Shown here: positions 16,573-25,603 of the stretch, piece after piece
How the letters are laid out: the number at the start of each line of letters is the position of its first letter
Position numbering within the stretch: the stretch's first letter is position 1
Assembly (NCBI GenBank): GCA_002840895.1
Contig: PHCZ01000003.1
Location: 62,001-126,000 of the forward strand
Source: Bacteroidetes bacterium HGW-Bacteroidetes-8
GTDB lineage: Bacteria; Bacteroidota; Bacteroidia; Bacteroidales; UBA932
Reading direction: 5' to 3'
Length of the DNA stretch: 64,000 bases
The notes under the pieces: generated by a model
Seen by the model: the letters and a program-made list of their open reading frames with translations, nothing else
What the model was told of the DNA's origin: nothing
Database searches by the model: none
Program-made: the position numbers and the translations under genes

Positions 16573-18996
16573 GTGAAAATCAATCTTTTACCCCTTCTTC
16601 TCTCCGCTTTACTTCTCTCTTGTATAAAGATGCCTGAGTCAAATGTAAAGCCGATAGAGGACTTGGTTATACACCCGGACTTTGACTGGAAGACAGTCAA
16701 AGAGTTAAACGTGACTGTTACTGTTACTCCTGTGGATGCCCAAAGTACGGACAAGGCTCACGTTATAAGGATTTATAACTCTCCTCTTCTTAATACCGGT
16801 GCACTTATGGCAACCGGTGTTGCAAAACCTAATGCATCCTATGTTGTAAAGTTATCCGTTTCGGCTCCTGTAGAGAATCTCTATGTTCACGAAACAAAAC
16901 CCAACGGGTTGGTGAAAGTCTCTAAACTCCCCATCTCCTCTTCTACATTAAGTATTGCATTTGATAAAAGATCGGATGAGGACTCTTTCTTTACAAAAAG
17001 CTCGTTTATGACCGGTCATAATGCGCTCTTTACCTCTCCATCGATTGCCATACCAACCGGATATGATCAGATAGTAAACAACAATAATACACTCAACACC
17101 CTCGGCTTTAACACCGGAGAGAGCTCTGCTTACGGAAACACATATAAGTCATATCTTATTCCTGCAGGGTATACAAGAACTGCTGCTATTAACTTTAGCA
17201 ACTACAGGTCTCACGCAATTATCTATGTTCAGGGTACCTTAAATATCAATGCAGAAATTAATCTAAATAACTCCTCTATTGTGGTTTTAAGCGGCGGGAA
17301 TGTTGTTTGCGAAGGGATCAACACCGGTAGCTTTACAAATACTAGCAGCAATCCTATCCCTATAGTATATCTCCAGAACAACGCTACAATAACATCAGAG
17401 AAACATATCTCTTTAAACAATAGTGTAATTACAGTAAATAAAGGGACTCTTATTGTAGACGGAAACAACTTTGATCTCGATATGAATAATGGGAGCAAGG
17501 TTTACAACGAGGGAACAATAAGAATATTAAACAGTAAATCTGAACTGCTAATAACCAATAGTGCTCAACTCTTTAATTCGGGGTTGATTGAGTCTCCTGA
17601 TGTTGAGATGTCTGTAAACAGTACAACCTTGAATGACGTTACGGGTGTAATTAATATTAAACAGTGGTACCAGACTAACGGAACAGTTTTAACCAACCAC
17701 GGAGAGATTGTTGCAACCACCTATTTTAAAACATCCGGCGGCGGTACCGTTTATAACTTCTGTAAAATCCTTGCAGAACTTTCGGATTTAACCCAGATTA
17801 CTGCATTTCTTGAGCCCGGCTCTTACTGGAGCTCTCAAGATTTCAAGACCAACAACTCAAGTATTACAATGGTCGGCGGTAGTATGTTTCAAACCGCAAA
17901 TGTGTCGGATATATTCCGAATGAATCTGCAATCCTCATCTGCCTCTTTTTCTCTGTTCAAAAACACAGGTAATATGCCGGACCTTAGGTGGGCTCAAACA
18001 ACGTTTAGCGGAAACATTGAGTATGTACAGACTACTCTTACAGAAGGGACAGGGACCAATGGCAGGGGACTTTATCAGGCATCATTTGTTAACGGTGCTC
18101 TTCTAAACAAAGAGCAGACCAAAAACATACCGGGTACCACCTGTAACGGTTCATTCGGGCAGATAATTCCTGATGACGATGATGATGACGATGACCCTGA
18201 TACACCTGACCCACTTTATGGTGTATTCTTCCCTTCACAAACCGGATGGGGAACATACGCATTTGAAGATCAGTGGCCTCAAAAAGGTGACTATGACCTT
18301 AATGACCTAGTTACTGCCTTCCGTGTAAGCTTTTACTCAAACTCTTCCAACCAGATTGTAGAGCTTCATTTCGATTATAAAATTACCGCTGTTGGAGCAA
18401 CATTCAATATAGCTGCAGCATTCCAAATGGATAATGTAGCGGCATCTAATGTAACATCTGTTTCGGGAAGTCTGCTCGGCGGGAGTACATCACCTTTCCC
18501 TATAGATTCTCGGGGCACAGAGTCGGGTATAAGCACGGCTGTAATTCCAATATTCAACAACACTAAAACCGTTGTCTCTTATAGCGGGTTCCTAAATACA
18601 GAGAGGGGGTCGTTTACGCCAACAGAGGAAAAACGGGTTGTGGTTAAATTTACAGATCCTATACCACAATCTCAACTCTCAATGGAATCATTTAACTTCT
18701 TTATCGTTGTTAATCAAAGAGGAAGAGAGGTTCACCTCCCTGGTTATGCAGGAACAACAAAGTTTGATGCCTCTCTAGCATCCGGAGTTACTCTCCACCC
18801 AAGCGATAATTTCAAAGATGCTCAGGGAATGATGTGGGGGCTAATGTTCCCCGAATATTTCAACTACCCACTTGAGAGAAAGGCGATAATTAATGCATAC
18901 ACCCATTTTGCCGCCTGGGCAACATCTTCCGGGGCTCAATATCCGGACTGGTTTATGGATAAAGCTGGATACCGAAACGAAAATCTAATCTATTAG
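16573..18996 (+). CDS. LruC domain-containing lipoprotein with beta-repeat midsection
   Basis: This is an 807-residue protein with a GTG start, chosen because it gives a clean signal ending LLLSC (C17, lipoprotein). After the PDFDWKTVK segment shared with the upstream gene, residues of about 215-410 form repetitive short strands rich in N, S, T and I, of the parallel beta-helix type. Eight consecutive aspartates follow at 534-541 with a DPDTPDP linker, then the LruC domain (YAFEDQWPQKGDYDLNDL and RGREVHLPGY). The arrangement suggests a cell-surface adhesive or matrix protein, but this is inference. It is adjacent to and on the same strand as the shorter paralog. Confidence 0.85.
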   Translation: MKINLLPLLLSALLLSCIKMPESNVKPIEDLVIHPDFDWKTVKELNVTVTVTPVDAQSTDKAHVIRIYNSPLLNTGALMATGVAKPNASYVVKLSVSAPVENLYVHETKPNGLVKVSKLPISSSTLSIAFDKRSDEDSFFTKSSFMTGHNALFTSPSIAIPTGYDQIVNNNNTLNTLGFNTGESSAYGNTYKSYLIPAGYTRTAAINFSNYRSHAIIYVQGTLNINAEINLNNSSIVVLSGGNVVCEGINTGSFTNTSSNPIPIVYLQNNATITSEKHISLNNSVITVNKGTLIVDGNNFDLDMNNGSKVYNEGTIRILNSKSELLITNSAQLFNSGLIESPDVEMSVNSTTLNDVTGVINIKQWYQTNGTVLTNHGEIVATTYFKTSGGGTVYNFCKILAELSDLTQITAFLEPGSYWSSQDFKTNNSSITMVGGSMFQTANVSDIFRMNLQSSSASFSLFKNTGNMPDLRWAQTTFSGNIEYVQTTLTEGTGTNGRGLYQASFVNGALLNKEQTKNIPGTTCNGSFGQIIPDDDDDDDDPDTPDPLYGVFFPSQTGWGTYAFEDQWPQKGDYDLNDLVTAFRVSFYSNSSNQIVELHFDYKITAVGATFNIAAAFQMDNVAASNVTSVSGSLLGGSTSPFPIDSRGTESGISTAVIPIFNNTKTVVSYSGFLNTERGSFTPTEEKRVVVKFTDPIPQSQLSMESFNFFIVVNQRGREVHLPGYAGTTKFDASLASGVTLHPSDNFKDAQGMMWGLMFPEYFNYPLERKAIINAYTHFAAWATSSGAQYPDWFMDKAGYRNENLIY

Positions 18997-19019
18997 AGAT
19001 TTTTTAATCAATTAATTAG

Positions 19020-19059
19020 AACCTGCGCTATAGTTTTTTCAGAAATCTTAGCGCAGGTT
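19020..19059 (+). terminator. Intrinsic terminator after LruC gene
   Basis: AACCTGCGCTA (19020-19030) pairs perfectly over 11 bases with TAGCGCAGGTT (19049-19059) around an 18-base loop, and TTATTTTA follows. It ends the plus-strand LruC transcript and overlaps the stop codon of the convergent glycosyltransferase, so it may act in both directions. Confidence 0.7.
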
Positions 19060-20008
19060 TTATTTTAGACTTGATATAGAGGGTAATCGGGAAAAGGAGC
19101 ACCAGAAGGGATTTTATCTTTATTTCCCCAATATATCCGTTTTTTAGAATAAATTTGATCACAAAAAACCTGGTCTTAAAAGGCAGAAGACCACTCTGGT
19201 ATGCAACGCCACTTAATATATTCGATATAAGCTTATCTATAACCGGGATTGTAAGAGATCCAGCTCTCTCTTTTGTCCTCTCCAGCTCATTGACAATTGT
19301 CAAGTAGGAGTTTATGTTTTTAAGCGAGAACTTTGTGGTCATCGTTGAGTTTGCCCTCAATCTTCTTCTGAAAAAATCTTCGGGAATATATCCGACCCTC
19401 TTTGCGAAAAGATAGAGTTGAGAAAAAAAGAGCTCATCTTCGTGTATTATCCTTGGATAGAAGTGTAACTCATTCTCTGTAGCAATCTCCTTTCTAAACA
19501 GGTGCATCCAGGGGGCTACACGAAAGAGGTCTTTACTTAATAGCATATTCATAAGCTCTGCTCCGTTGTATATACCCTCTCCAACGACCCCTTTTCTGTT
19601 ATAGTGGAAGCTTTGAGCATTTAGATTTGTGTCGTCACTAAAAGAGACTGCATCAAAAAAGACCATATCCAGCGAATCCTTTACGGCTCTTTTATAACAG
19701 CTCTCCAGTGCCTTAGACTCAAGAATGTCGTCACTATCCATAAAGAAGAGATACTCACCCTTTGAGATTCCCAGTGCTCGCTCTCTGGCAATTGAAGAGC
19801 CGCTGTTTGGTTGATCTATCAAGATAACTCTGGAGTCTGCTTGTTCAAACTCTTTCAATATCTTTAAACTGTTATCTGTAGATCCGTCATTGACAATAAT
19901 CAACTCGAAATCCCGGAAGGTTTGATTAAGTATAGAGCCAACCGCCTCATTGAGATAGACATCGGTATTATATACTGGAATTATTACACTTATTGCAGGT
20001 GTACTCAT
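19028..20008 (-). CDS. GT2 family glycosyltransferase
   Basis: The 326-residue cytoplasmic GT-A enzyme has N-terminal ISVIIPVYNTDVYL, the VNDGSTDNS loop, a metal-binding DSDD at residues 91-94, and an HEDELFF motif in the acceptor region. These are typical of capsule and O-antigen GT2 enzymes. The basic hydrophobic C-terminus (about 290-326) may contact the membrane. It follows the methyltransferase gene by 36 bases on the same strand. The sugar is unknown. Confidence 0.9.
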   Translation of the reverse strand: MSTPAISVIIPVYNTDVYLNEAVGSILNQTFRDFELIIVNDGSTDNSLKILKEFEQADSRVILIDQPNSGSSIARERALGISKGEYLFFMDSDDILESKALESCYKRAVKDSLDMVFFDAVSFSDDTNLNAQSFHYNRKGVVGEGIYNGAELMNMLLSKDLFRVAPWMHLFRKEIATENELHFYPRIIHEDELFFSQLYLFAKRVGYIPEDFFRRRLRANSTMTTKFSLKNINSYLTIVNELERTKERAGSLTIPVIDKLISNILSGVAYQSGLLPFKTRFFVIKFILKNGYIGEIKIKSLLVLLFPITLYIKSKIKPALRFLKKL

Positions 20009-20044
20009 TACTCTTTATAGAGATTAGCCTTAGTTATTACAAAT

Positions 20045-20800
20045 TCAGTCGTGATAAACTATTGAATCTTCGTGAGGGAAGATCATCCTAAATAATTTGT
20101 CTTTTAAAAACCACATAAATGCCTTGAAAGTCAAAAGCAACTCTTTTCCTATCGGGAAAGGGGGGAATAGTTTGTGCACCATCTCCTGTGTCCATACAGT
20201 TGTAAAGAATGCTTTATACTCCGGCTGCTGGGGATTAACTATAAATTCAAAATTATCCCTCCACTCTATCTTCACATTCTGAAGATTATTCCGGTACATT
20301 ACAAAGAGGCGGAATGGGAGAGAGTAATAGGGTAAATAGGCAGAGAAGAGACCACCTACAATAGGGTTAAACCCGTGTGTAATCTTTGATTTGTCGTATA
20401 TGAGAAGCTTATTATCTACCAGCAGCAGAACCCACCTGTGAGATGACTTTGGGGAGAAGATCTCTCCAATAAGGCTGGGTGTCTCTATGTAACCTCTTTT
20501 TGCCACCCGAAACATCTCCTTCAAAAAGAGTTCAGGATCCTCTGCGTGTTCCAAAACGTGAGTAGAAATTACATAATCAAATTCATTATCTTTGAATGGT
20601 AGATTCTCACCGGCACCCTCTACAAGTACCTGATGTGGAAAAACCCTCAGGGAGCCGTGTCTCTGACTGTCGTCAAAGAGGAATTTATCTACCAGCACAT
20701 TTGCCCTTCTTGTAGGGTCATTTCCAGGACCAACATCTAAAACCCTGTAGGATTTTTTTATATGCAGATTGTTTTTATTGTACGGCTTTTTTACTATCAT
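20045..20800 (-). CDS. SAM-dependent methyltransferase, type 11
   Basis: The 251-residue class I methyltransferase has motif I VLDVGPGNDPT (about residues 19-29), acidic LVDKFLFDD, VEGAGENLPFKDNEFDYVISTHVLEHAEDPE (motifs II/III, split across loops), and a C-terminal hydrophobic part of unknown role. I start it at the ATG at 20800. A longer in-frame start at 20905 exists, but its extra 35 residues do not look like protein sequence of this family and run through the promoter of the divergent GT4 gene. The locus context suggests it methylates a sugar or lipid-linked glycan. Confidence 0.82.
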   Translation of the reverse strand: MIVKKPYNKNNLHIKKSYRVLDVGPGNDPTRRANVLVDKFLFDDSQRHGSLRVFPHQVLVEGAGENLPFKDNEFDYVISTHVLEHAEDPELFLKEMFRVAKRGYIETPSLIGEIFSPKSSHRWVLLLVDNKLLIYDKSKITHGFNPIVGGLFSAYLPYYSLPFRLFVMYRNNLQNVKIEWRDNFEFIVNPQQPEYKAFFTTVWTQEMVHKLFPPFPIGKELLLTFKAFMWFLKDKLFRMIFPHEDSIVYHD

Positions 20801-20869
20801 AACAGAATCGTTGCATAAAAGTAGATAAAATTTTGTATCTATGGCTATTCTAAGAGTGAATTTATGCAC

Positions 20870-20898
20870 TTGTTTTAATGAAGAATTATCTATATTTG
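20870..20898 (+). promoter_or_regulatory. Putative promoter of first GT4 paralog
   Basis: TTG at 20870-20872 and an exact TATATTTG at 20891-20898 are separated by 18 bases. The ATG follows 28 bases later. This is one of the better -33/-7 pairs in the window. Confidence 0.5.
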
Positions 20899-20926
20899 TA
20901 TACACTCCTCTATTATAATTTTTTAA

Positions 20927-22081
20927 ATGGCCATAAAAGTCGCATACTGTATCCCTTCTCTCTTCTCTGTAGGTGGAATGGAGAAGGTTCTCACGCTTAA
21001 GGCCAACTATTTTACAGAGGTCTTTGGGTATGATGTCACAATAATCCTCACAGACGGTAAGGATATGAGTTACGCTTTCCCGCTTTCAGATAAAGTCAAA
21101 GTGATTAATCTCGATATCAACTATAAGAACATTTGGAGTTATAAGTTTTTTTATAAATTTATCACATATTCATATAAACAGCGAATCTTCCGAAAAAGAC
21201 TCACAAAGACTCTCTTTGAAATTCAGCCGGACATTACAGTGTCTATGCTCCGTAGAGAGATTAACTTCATTACTAAAATAAAAGATGGCAGCAAAAAGGT
21301 TGGAGAGTTGCACTTTAACAGAATTAACTACAGAGATTTTAACACACAGGGTAGTTCAGAAGGCGTTAAGAGCGTTATGTCCAAATTGTGGATGAAACAA
21401 CTGATCCACAACCTAAAAAAGGTAGATAAGTTCGTAGTCCTCAGTTATGAAGATATGGCAAGATGGGTAGAGCTAAACAATGTATGCGTAATCTACGATC
21501 CGCTGGCAGAATTTCCGGAAGACATCTCTGATTGCACTTCAAAAAAGGTGATTGCTGCAGGAAGGTTGGTTAATCAAAAAGGGTTTGATATGCTCCTGGA
21601 TAGCTGGAAAATAGTAAGTAAGAAACACCCGGATTGGATATTGAATATTTACGGAAGCGGCAACCCTACACCTTTATTGAAACAGATAAAGAGAAACAGA
21701 ATCGATAAGAGCTGTTTCCTCCACGATGCTGTTCTAAATATAAACGACAAATATAGAGAGAGTTCAATATTTGCATTCAGCTCCAGGTTTGAGGGTTTTG
21801 GAATGGTTATTACAGAGGCGATGTCTTGTGGTATCCCCCCTGTTGCCTTTGCTTGCCAGTCAGGACCAAAAGAGATTATAACAGATGGTGTTAATGGGAT
21901 ACTTGTCCCTCCCGATGATGTAATTCATCTCGCTAATAAGATTTGCTATTTAATAGAAAATGAAGAGATAAGAAAAGAGATGGGGGCAGCAGCGAGGAGA
22001 AGAGCAGAGGATTTCCGGATAGAGAAGATTGCCAAAGAGTGGGACAATCTTTTCCGAAATCTATTAAATGAAAACAACTAA
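20927..22081 (+). CDS. GT4 family glycosyltransferase, tandem paralog 1
   Basis: This is a 384-residue GT-B glycosyltransferase. It shows the N-terminal VGGMEKVLTLKANYF acceptor motif, VIAAGRLVNQKGFDMLLDSW donor-domain entry, and RFEGFGMVITEAMSCG, which contains the E-x7-E pair (about residues 288-297), followed by IPPVAFACQSGP. It is the first of three consecutive paralogs of the same length (384, 384, 383 residues). The next gene starts 20 bases after its stop. The family transfers sugars such as galactose, glucose or GlcNAc; specificity cannot be told. Confidence 0.92.
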   Translation: MAIKVAYCIPSLFSVGGMEKVLTLKANYFTEVFGYDVTIILTDGKDMSYAFPLSDKVKVINLDINYKNIWSYKFFYKFITYSYKQRIFRKRLTKTLFEIQPDITVSMLRREINFITKIKDGSKKVGELHFNRINYRDFNTQGSSEGVKSVMSKLWMKQLIHNLKKVDKFVVLSYEDMARWVELNNVCVIYDPLAEFPEDISDCTSKKVIAAGRLVNQKGFDMLLDSWKIVSKKHPDWILNIYGSGNPTPLLKQIKRNRIDKSCFLHDAVLNINDKYRESSIFAFSSRFEGFGMVITEAMSCGIPPVAFACQSGPKEIITDGVNGILVPPDDVIHLANKICYLIENEEIRKEMGAAARRRAEDFRIEKIAKEWDNLFRNLLNENN

Positions 22082-22101
22082 CTAAGAGAAAAAAGAATTT
22101 T

Positions 22102-23256
22102 ATGTCCTATAAACTTTTAATCTGCTTACCATCTCTCCATCTTGTAGGTGGAATGGAGAAGGTTCTTACAATAAAAGCAAGCTACTTTGCCGAAGTATAT
22201 GGTTATGATGTTACTATTGTTTTAACCGACGGAAAAGATGAGTCTCCATATTTCCCTCTCTCAGATAAAGTTAAAATCCTACACCTGGATATAGACTTTG
22301 AAAAAATTCGCCTCTACCCGATATACATCAAAATTCCAATTTATCTATATAAACAATATATCTATAAAAGAAGACTTACAAAGGTACTGATGAGCACCCG
22401 GCCGGATATTACAATCTCAATGTTGAGACGAGAGGTAAATTTCTTTGCAGATATTAACGATGGAAGCAAAAAAATTGGAGAGCTTCAGTTTAATAAGCTC
22501 AACTACAGAGATTTCAACACTAAGGGAGAGGCTAGCGGGATAAAAGGATTTTTCGCAAAATACTGGATGAAGCAGTTGGTCACAAACCTAAAGAAGGTGG
22601 ATAAGTTTGTTGTATTGAGCGAAGAGGATAAAAAGAACTGGACAGAGTTGGATAATGTAGTTGTTATACACAATCCAATAGAGAGTATTCCTGAGGAGTC
22701 TTCAAACTGTACATCGAAAAAGGTGATAGCTGCTGGAAGGTTGGTTAGTCAAAAGGGGTTTGATATGTTAATAGATAGCTGGAAGATTGTGAACGACAGA
22801 CATCCGGACTGGACCCTCTCTATTTATGGGAACGGATCAAAGGAGTATTTTATAAACCAGATAGAGTTAAATGGTATCAAGAGTAGTTGTTTTCTCTACG
22901 ATGCCGTTTTAAATATTAACGAGAAATTTATTGAGAGCTCCATTTTTGCTTTCAGCTCCAGGTTCGAAGGGTTCGGGATGGTTATAACAGAGGCTATGTC
23001 CTGCGGAATTCCTCCGGTTGCATTTGCCTGCCCGTGCGGTCCTAAAGACATAATTACAGATGGTGTAGACGGAATTTTAGTAACTCCCGAAAGTGTAGAT
23101 GAGCTTGCAGATAAGATCTGTTTTTTAATAGAGAACGAAGATATAAGGAGAGAGATGGGCCGCAGAGCCAGGATTCGCGCAGAGCAGTTCAAGATTGAGG
23201 TTATCGCCAAAGAGTGGAATACTCTTTTTAAAAATTTATTAACTCCTGATAATTAG
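22102..23256 (+). CDS. GT4 family glycosyltransferase, tandem paralog 2
   Basis: The 384-residue protein is strongly similar along its whole length to its neighbours on both sides. It keeps the VGGMEKVLTIKASYF, MLRREVNFF, GELQFNKLNYRDF, VIAAGRLVSQKGFDML and FEGFGMVITEAMSCG blocks. The differences cluster in the acceptor half (about residues 70-100) and in the loop before the EX7E motif. That pattern is expected if each paralog recognises a different acceptor. It lies 20 bases downstream of paralog 1 and is probably co-transcribed with it. Confidence 0.92.
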   Translation: MSYKLLICLPSLHLVGGMEKVLTIKASYFAEVYGYDVTIVLTDGKDESPYFPLSDKVKILHLDIDFEKIRLYPIYIKIPIYLYKQYIYKRRLTKVLMSTRPDITISMLRREVNFFADINDGSKKIGELQFNKLNYRDFNTKGEASGIKGFFAKYWMKQLVTNLKKVDKFVVLSEEDKKNWTELDNVVVIHNPIESIPEESSNCTSKKVIAAGRLVSQKGFDMLIDSWKIVNDRHPDWTLSIYGNGSKEYFINQIELNGIKSSCFLYDAVLNINEKFIESSIFAFSSRFEGFGMVITEAMSCGIPPVAFACPCGPKDIITDGVDGILVTPESVDELADKICFLIENEDIRREMGRRARIRAEQFKIEVIAKEWNTLFKNLLTPDN

Positions 23257-23287
23257 ACATTTTTTAATTTTTAATTGAAAATTATAT

Positions 23288-23295
23288 TATATTTG
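23288..23295 (+). promoter_or_regulatory. Putative -7 box of third GT4 paralog
   Basis: An exact TATATTTG lies 31 bases before the ATG at 23327, within a 70-base AT-rich gap. It suggests independent transcription of the third paralog. Confidence 0.4.
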
Positions 23296-23326
23296 AGTCC
23301 CTTTTAACCAACTAAAACTTGTCAAG

Positions 23327-24478
23327 ATGGCTATTAAAGTTGTCTTCTGTTTACCTTCACTTCACCTGGTAGGTGGAATGGAGAAGGTTCTCACAATAAA
23401 AGCAAACTATTTCGCGGATGTTTTTGAATACGATGTAACAATTGTTTTAACGGACTCAAAGGAGAAGGCCCCATATTTTCCTCTTTCAGACAAGGTGAAG
23501 GTTGTCAATTTAGATATCGATTTTGAAAATATCAGGCTATATCCGATTTATCTAAAAGTTATCCTCTACTCATACAAACAGTTCCTATATAAAAGAAGGC
23601 TTACAAAACTTTTAATGAGTTTAAGGCCGGACATTACAGTCTCAATGCTCCGTAGAGAGATTAACTTCATTACCCGAATAAAGGATGGAAGCAAAAAGAT
23701 TGGGGAGATGCAGTTCAATAGGCTCAATTACAGAGATTTTGACATTAGTGGCAGGTACTCGGCCATAAGACATTTTTTCTCCAAACTCTGGATGAATCAA
23801 CTCGTTTATAATCTTAAAAAAGTAGATAAGTTTGTAGTCTTAAGCTGGGAGGATTTGGAGAGGTGGCCGGAGTTAAATAATGTAGTTGTTATACATAATC
23901 CTATAGACAAACTTCCGGAGAGAGTATCTGACTGCTCCTCAAAAAAGGTGATCTCAGCAGGAAGGTTTGTAGGACAAAAGGGGTTTGATATGCTTCTGGA
24001 CAGCTGGAAGATAGTAAATTCAAAACATCCTGAGTGGAGCCTCCACATCTACGGAGCAGGAGATAGAACTACCTTTAATGAACAGATCATTCGAAATGGC
24101 ATTGAGGGCAGCTGCACACTTAATGGTCCGCTAAGAGATCTTACCGAGCAGTTCTGCGACAGCTCGATCTTTGCCTTTAGCTCAAGATTTGAGGGTTTTG
24201 CACTTGTCCTCACAGAGGCTATGTCCTACGGAGTTCCCCCGGTTGCTTTTTCCTGCCCCTGCGGTCCAAAAGACCTAATCACAGACGGTGTTAACGGGTT
24301 ACTGGTTACCCCACAAGATGTAGACGAGCTGGCAGAAAAGATCTGTTACCTTATTGAGAACGAGGAGATTCGCAAAGAGATCGGAAGAAATGCGCGTGAA
24401 CGTGCAAAGAATTTTACTATAGATATTATGGCAAAAGAGTGGGATAAACTCTTTAAAGCTCTTCTATCAACTAATTAA
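23327..24478 (+). CDS. GT4 family glycosyltransferase, tandem paralog 3
   Basis: The 383-residue third copy has VGGMEKVLTIKANYF, MLRREINFITRIKDG, VISAGRFVGQKGFDMLLDSW and FEGFALVLTEAMSYG. It differs from copies 1 and 2 in the EX7E region (ALVLTEAMSYG against GMVITEAMSCG) and in the donor loop GAGDRTTFNEQ, so it may use a different donor. Its last 8 bases overlap the end of the convergent glycosyltransferase gene. Unlike copies 1 and 2, it is preceded by a promoter-like box. Confidence 0.92.
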   Translation: MAIKVVFCLPSLHLVGGMEKVLTIKANYFADVFEYDVTIVLTDSKEKAPYFPLSDKVKVVNLDIDFENIRLYPIYLKVILYSYKQFLYKRRLTKLLMSLRPDITVSMLRREINFITRIKDGSKKIGEMQFNRLNYRDFDISGRYSAIRHFFSKLWMNQLVYNLKKVDKFVVLSWEDLERWPELNNVVVIHNPIDKLPERVSDCSSKKVISAGRFVGQKGFDMLLDSWKIVNSKHPEWSLHIYGAGDRTTFNEQIIRNGIEGSCTLNGPLRDLTEQFCDSSIFAFSSRFEGFALVLTEAMSYGVPPVAFSCPCGPKDLITDGVNGLLVTPQDVDELAEKICYLIENEEIRKEIGRNARERAKNFTIDIMAKEWDKLFKALLSTN

Positions 24479-25598
24479 AAGTCTCATCTACAACCCTTTT
24501 CATCTGCACATCCCAGGAGAGCTTCGCGGTAATACTCTCTCTGATTTGCTCCGGGGTTAGATCAAGTGCATTTTTAAACTCAATAATCTTATGTATATCA
24601 ATTGCCGACTCATCTGCAGGGGCCTTTAAAATGTATGGCATATGTTCAAAATCCTCGTCTATCTCAGAATATATAAAAGGTATTCCCCTTGCAGCATACT
24701 CCCGGTTTTTGAGGGTCTTAATATTGGTTATACCTGTTCGGTGTCTTGCCAGGCTTGCAATACCAAAATCTGCAATATTAAAAAATTCATCCAACTCATC
24801 TGATCGCCTGTTTCCGTGAAAATGGACATAATCTCCCATCCCGAGTTTTGCAGTTATATCTTTAAGCTGGGCAAGATCTGCCTCAGCTCCTGCTCCAACT
24901 ATGTGAAAGTGAATATCTATCTCCCTGTTACTATCTTTGTAGAAGTTTGCCAAACCTGCAATAACCCTGTCGTATCCGTGCCAAAAGTGGAGCTCGGCAA
25001 CTCCTAAGAGATTAAATATTTTTTTATCTACCTCAACTCTTTTTGCCAATGTTACACTAGAAAAATCAATTGCATTTGATATGTTAATTGTTTTAACCCC
25101 ATCAATAAATTCAAGGTTGGTAAAGGTGACTATCCTATCCAGCCTCCCTTTAAGAAACCTTCTGAATATCCTGTTAATAAAAAAGATTGGTTTGTACATA
25201 TAGTACTCCCTCTGAGTCTCTTTATCGTAAGGATAGGTCGGATACTCCATCACAACCTTTACCCCTCTCTTCTTTAACTTTGAGAACATCCTTAAAAGAG
25301 CGGGATTTGTGTTGTAGAAACTCCTTATATATACAAACTCTATATTATTGGAGAAAATATAGTTGGTTAGATTTCTAAAAGCGAGCCACTTCCCGAACTT
25401 TGAAAAAACCCCGTTTCCAAAATTGTCAATTTCGGTTCCCGAACAGACTCTCCTCTGAACTCTATCTTTGTCTATATCTACATAACAGAGTTGCATCTGA
25501 ATACCATTGCGCTCAAGGGCCTCAATTTGGCAGATTATCTTTTTGCTAATCCCGCTAAACTCTTTTAATCCAAAGAAGTGAATAAATAGTCCCTTCAT
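24471..25598 (-). CDS. GT4-type glycosyltransferase (divergent)
   Basis: The 375-residue protein has GT-B organisation. The N-terminal FIHFFGLKEFSGISKKI contains a glycine-rich acceptor turn, and a central LLGVAELHFWHGYDRVI opens the donor domain. Later come VGAGAEADLAQL, VHFHGNRRSDELDEFF and FGIASLARHRTGITNIKTLKNREYA (split by loops), the usual donor-binding region. The EX7E motif is atypical, so it is a distant GT4 member. It follows a GT2 gene by 5 bases on the same strand and ends tail to tail with GT4 paralog 3. Confidence 0.82.
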   Translation of the reverse strand: MKGLFIHFFGLKEFSGISKKIICQIEALERNGIQMQLCYVDIDKDRVQRRVCSGTEIDNFGNGVFSKFGKWLAFRNLTNYIFSNNIEFVYIRSFYNTNPALLRMFSKLKKRGVKVVMEYPTYPYDKETQREYYMYKPIFFINRIFRRFLKGRLDRIVTFTNLEFIDGVKTINISNAIDFSSVTLAKRVEVDKKIFNLLGVAELHFWHGYDRVIAGLANFYKDSNREIDIHFHIVGAGAEADLAQLKDITAKLGMGDYVHFHGNRRSDELDEFFNIADFGIASLARHRTGITNIKTLKNREYAARGIPFIYSEIDEDFEHMPYILKAPADESAIDIHKIIEFKNALDLTPEQIRESITAKLSWDVQMKRVVDETFN

Positions 25599-25603
25599 AC
25601 AAA

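Noticed and set aside
20801-20905. N-terminal extension of the methyltransferase
   Set aside because: It runs into the divergent promoter of the first GT4 gene and has no family resemblance.
20927-24478. Mobile-element-driven triplication of the GT4 genes
   Set aside because: No transposase, terminal inverted repeats or target-site duplications were found around any copy; simple tandem duplication is enough.
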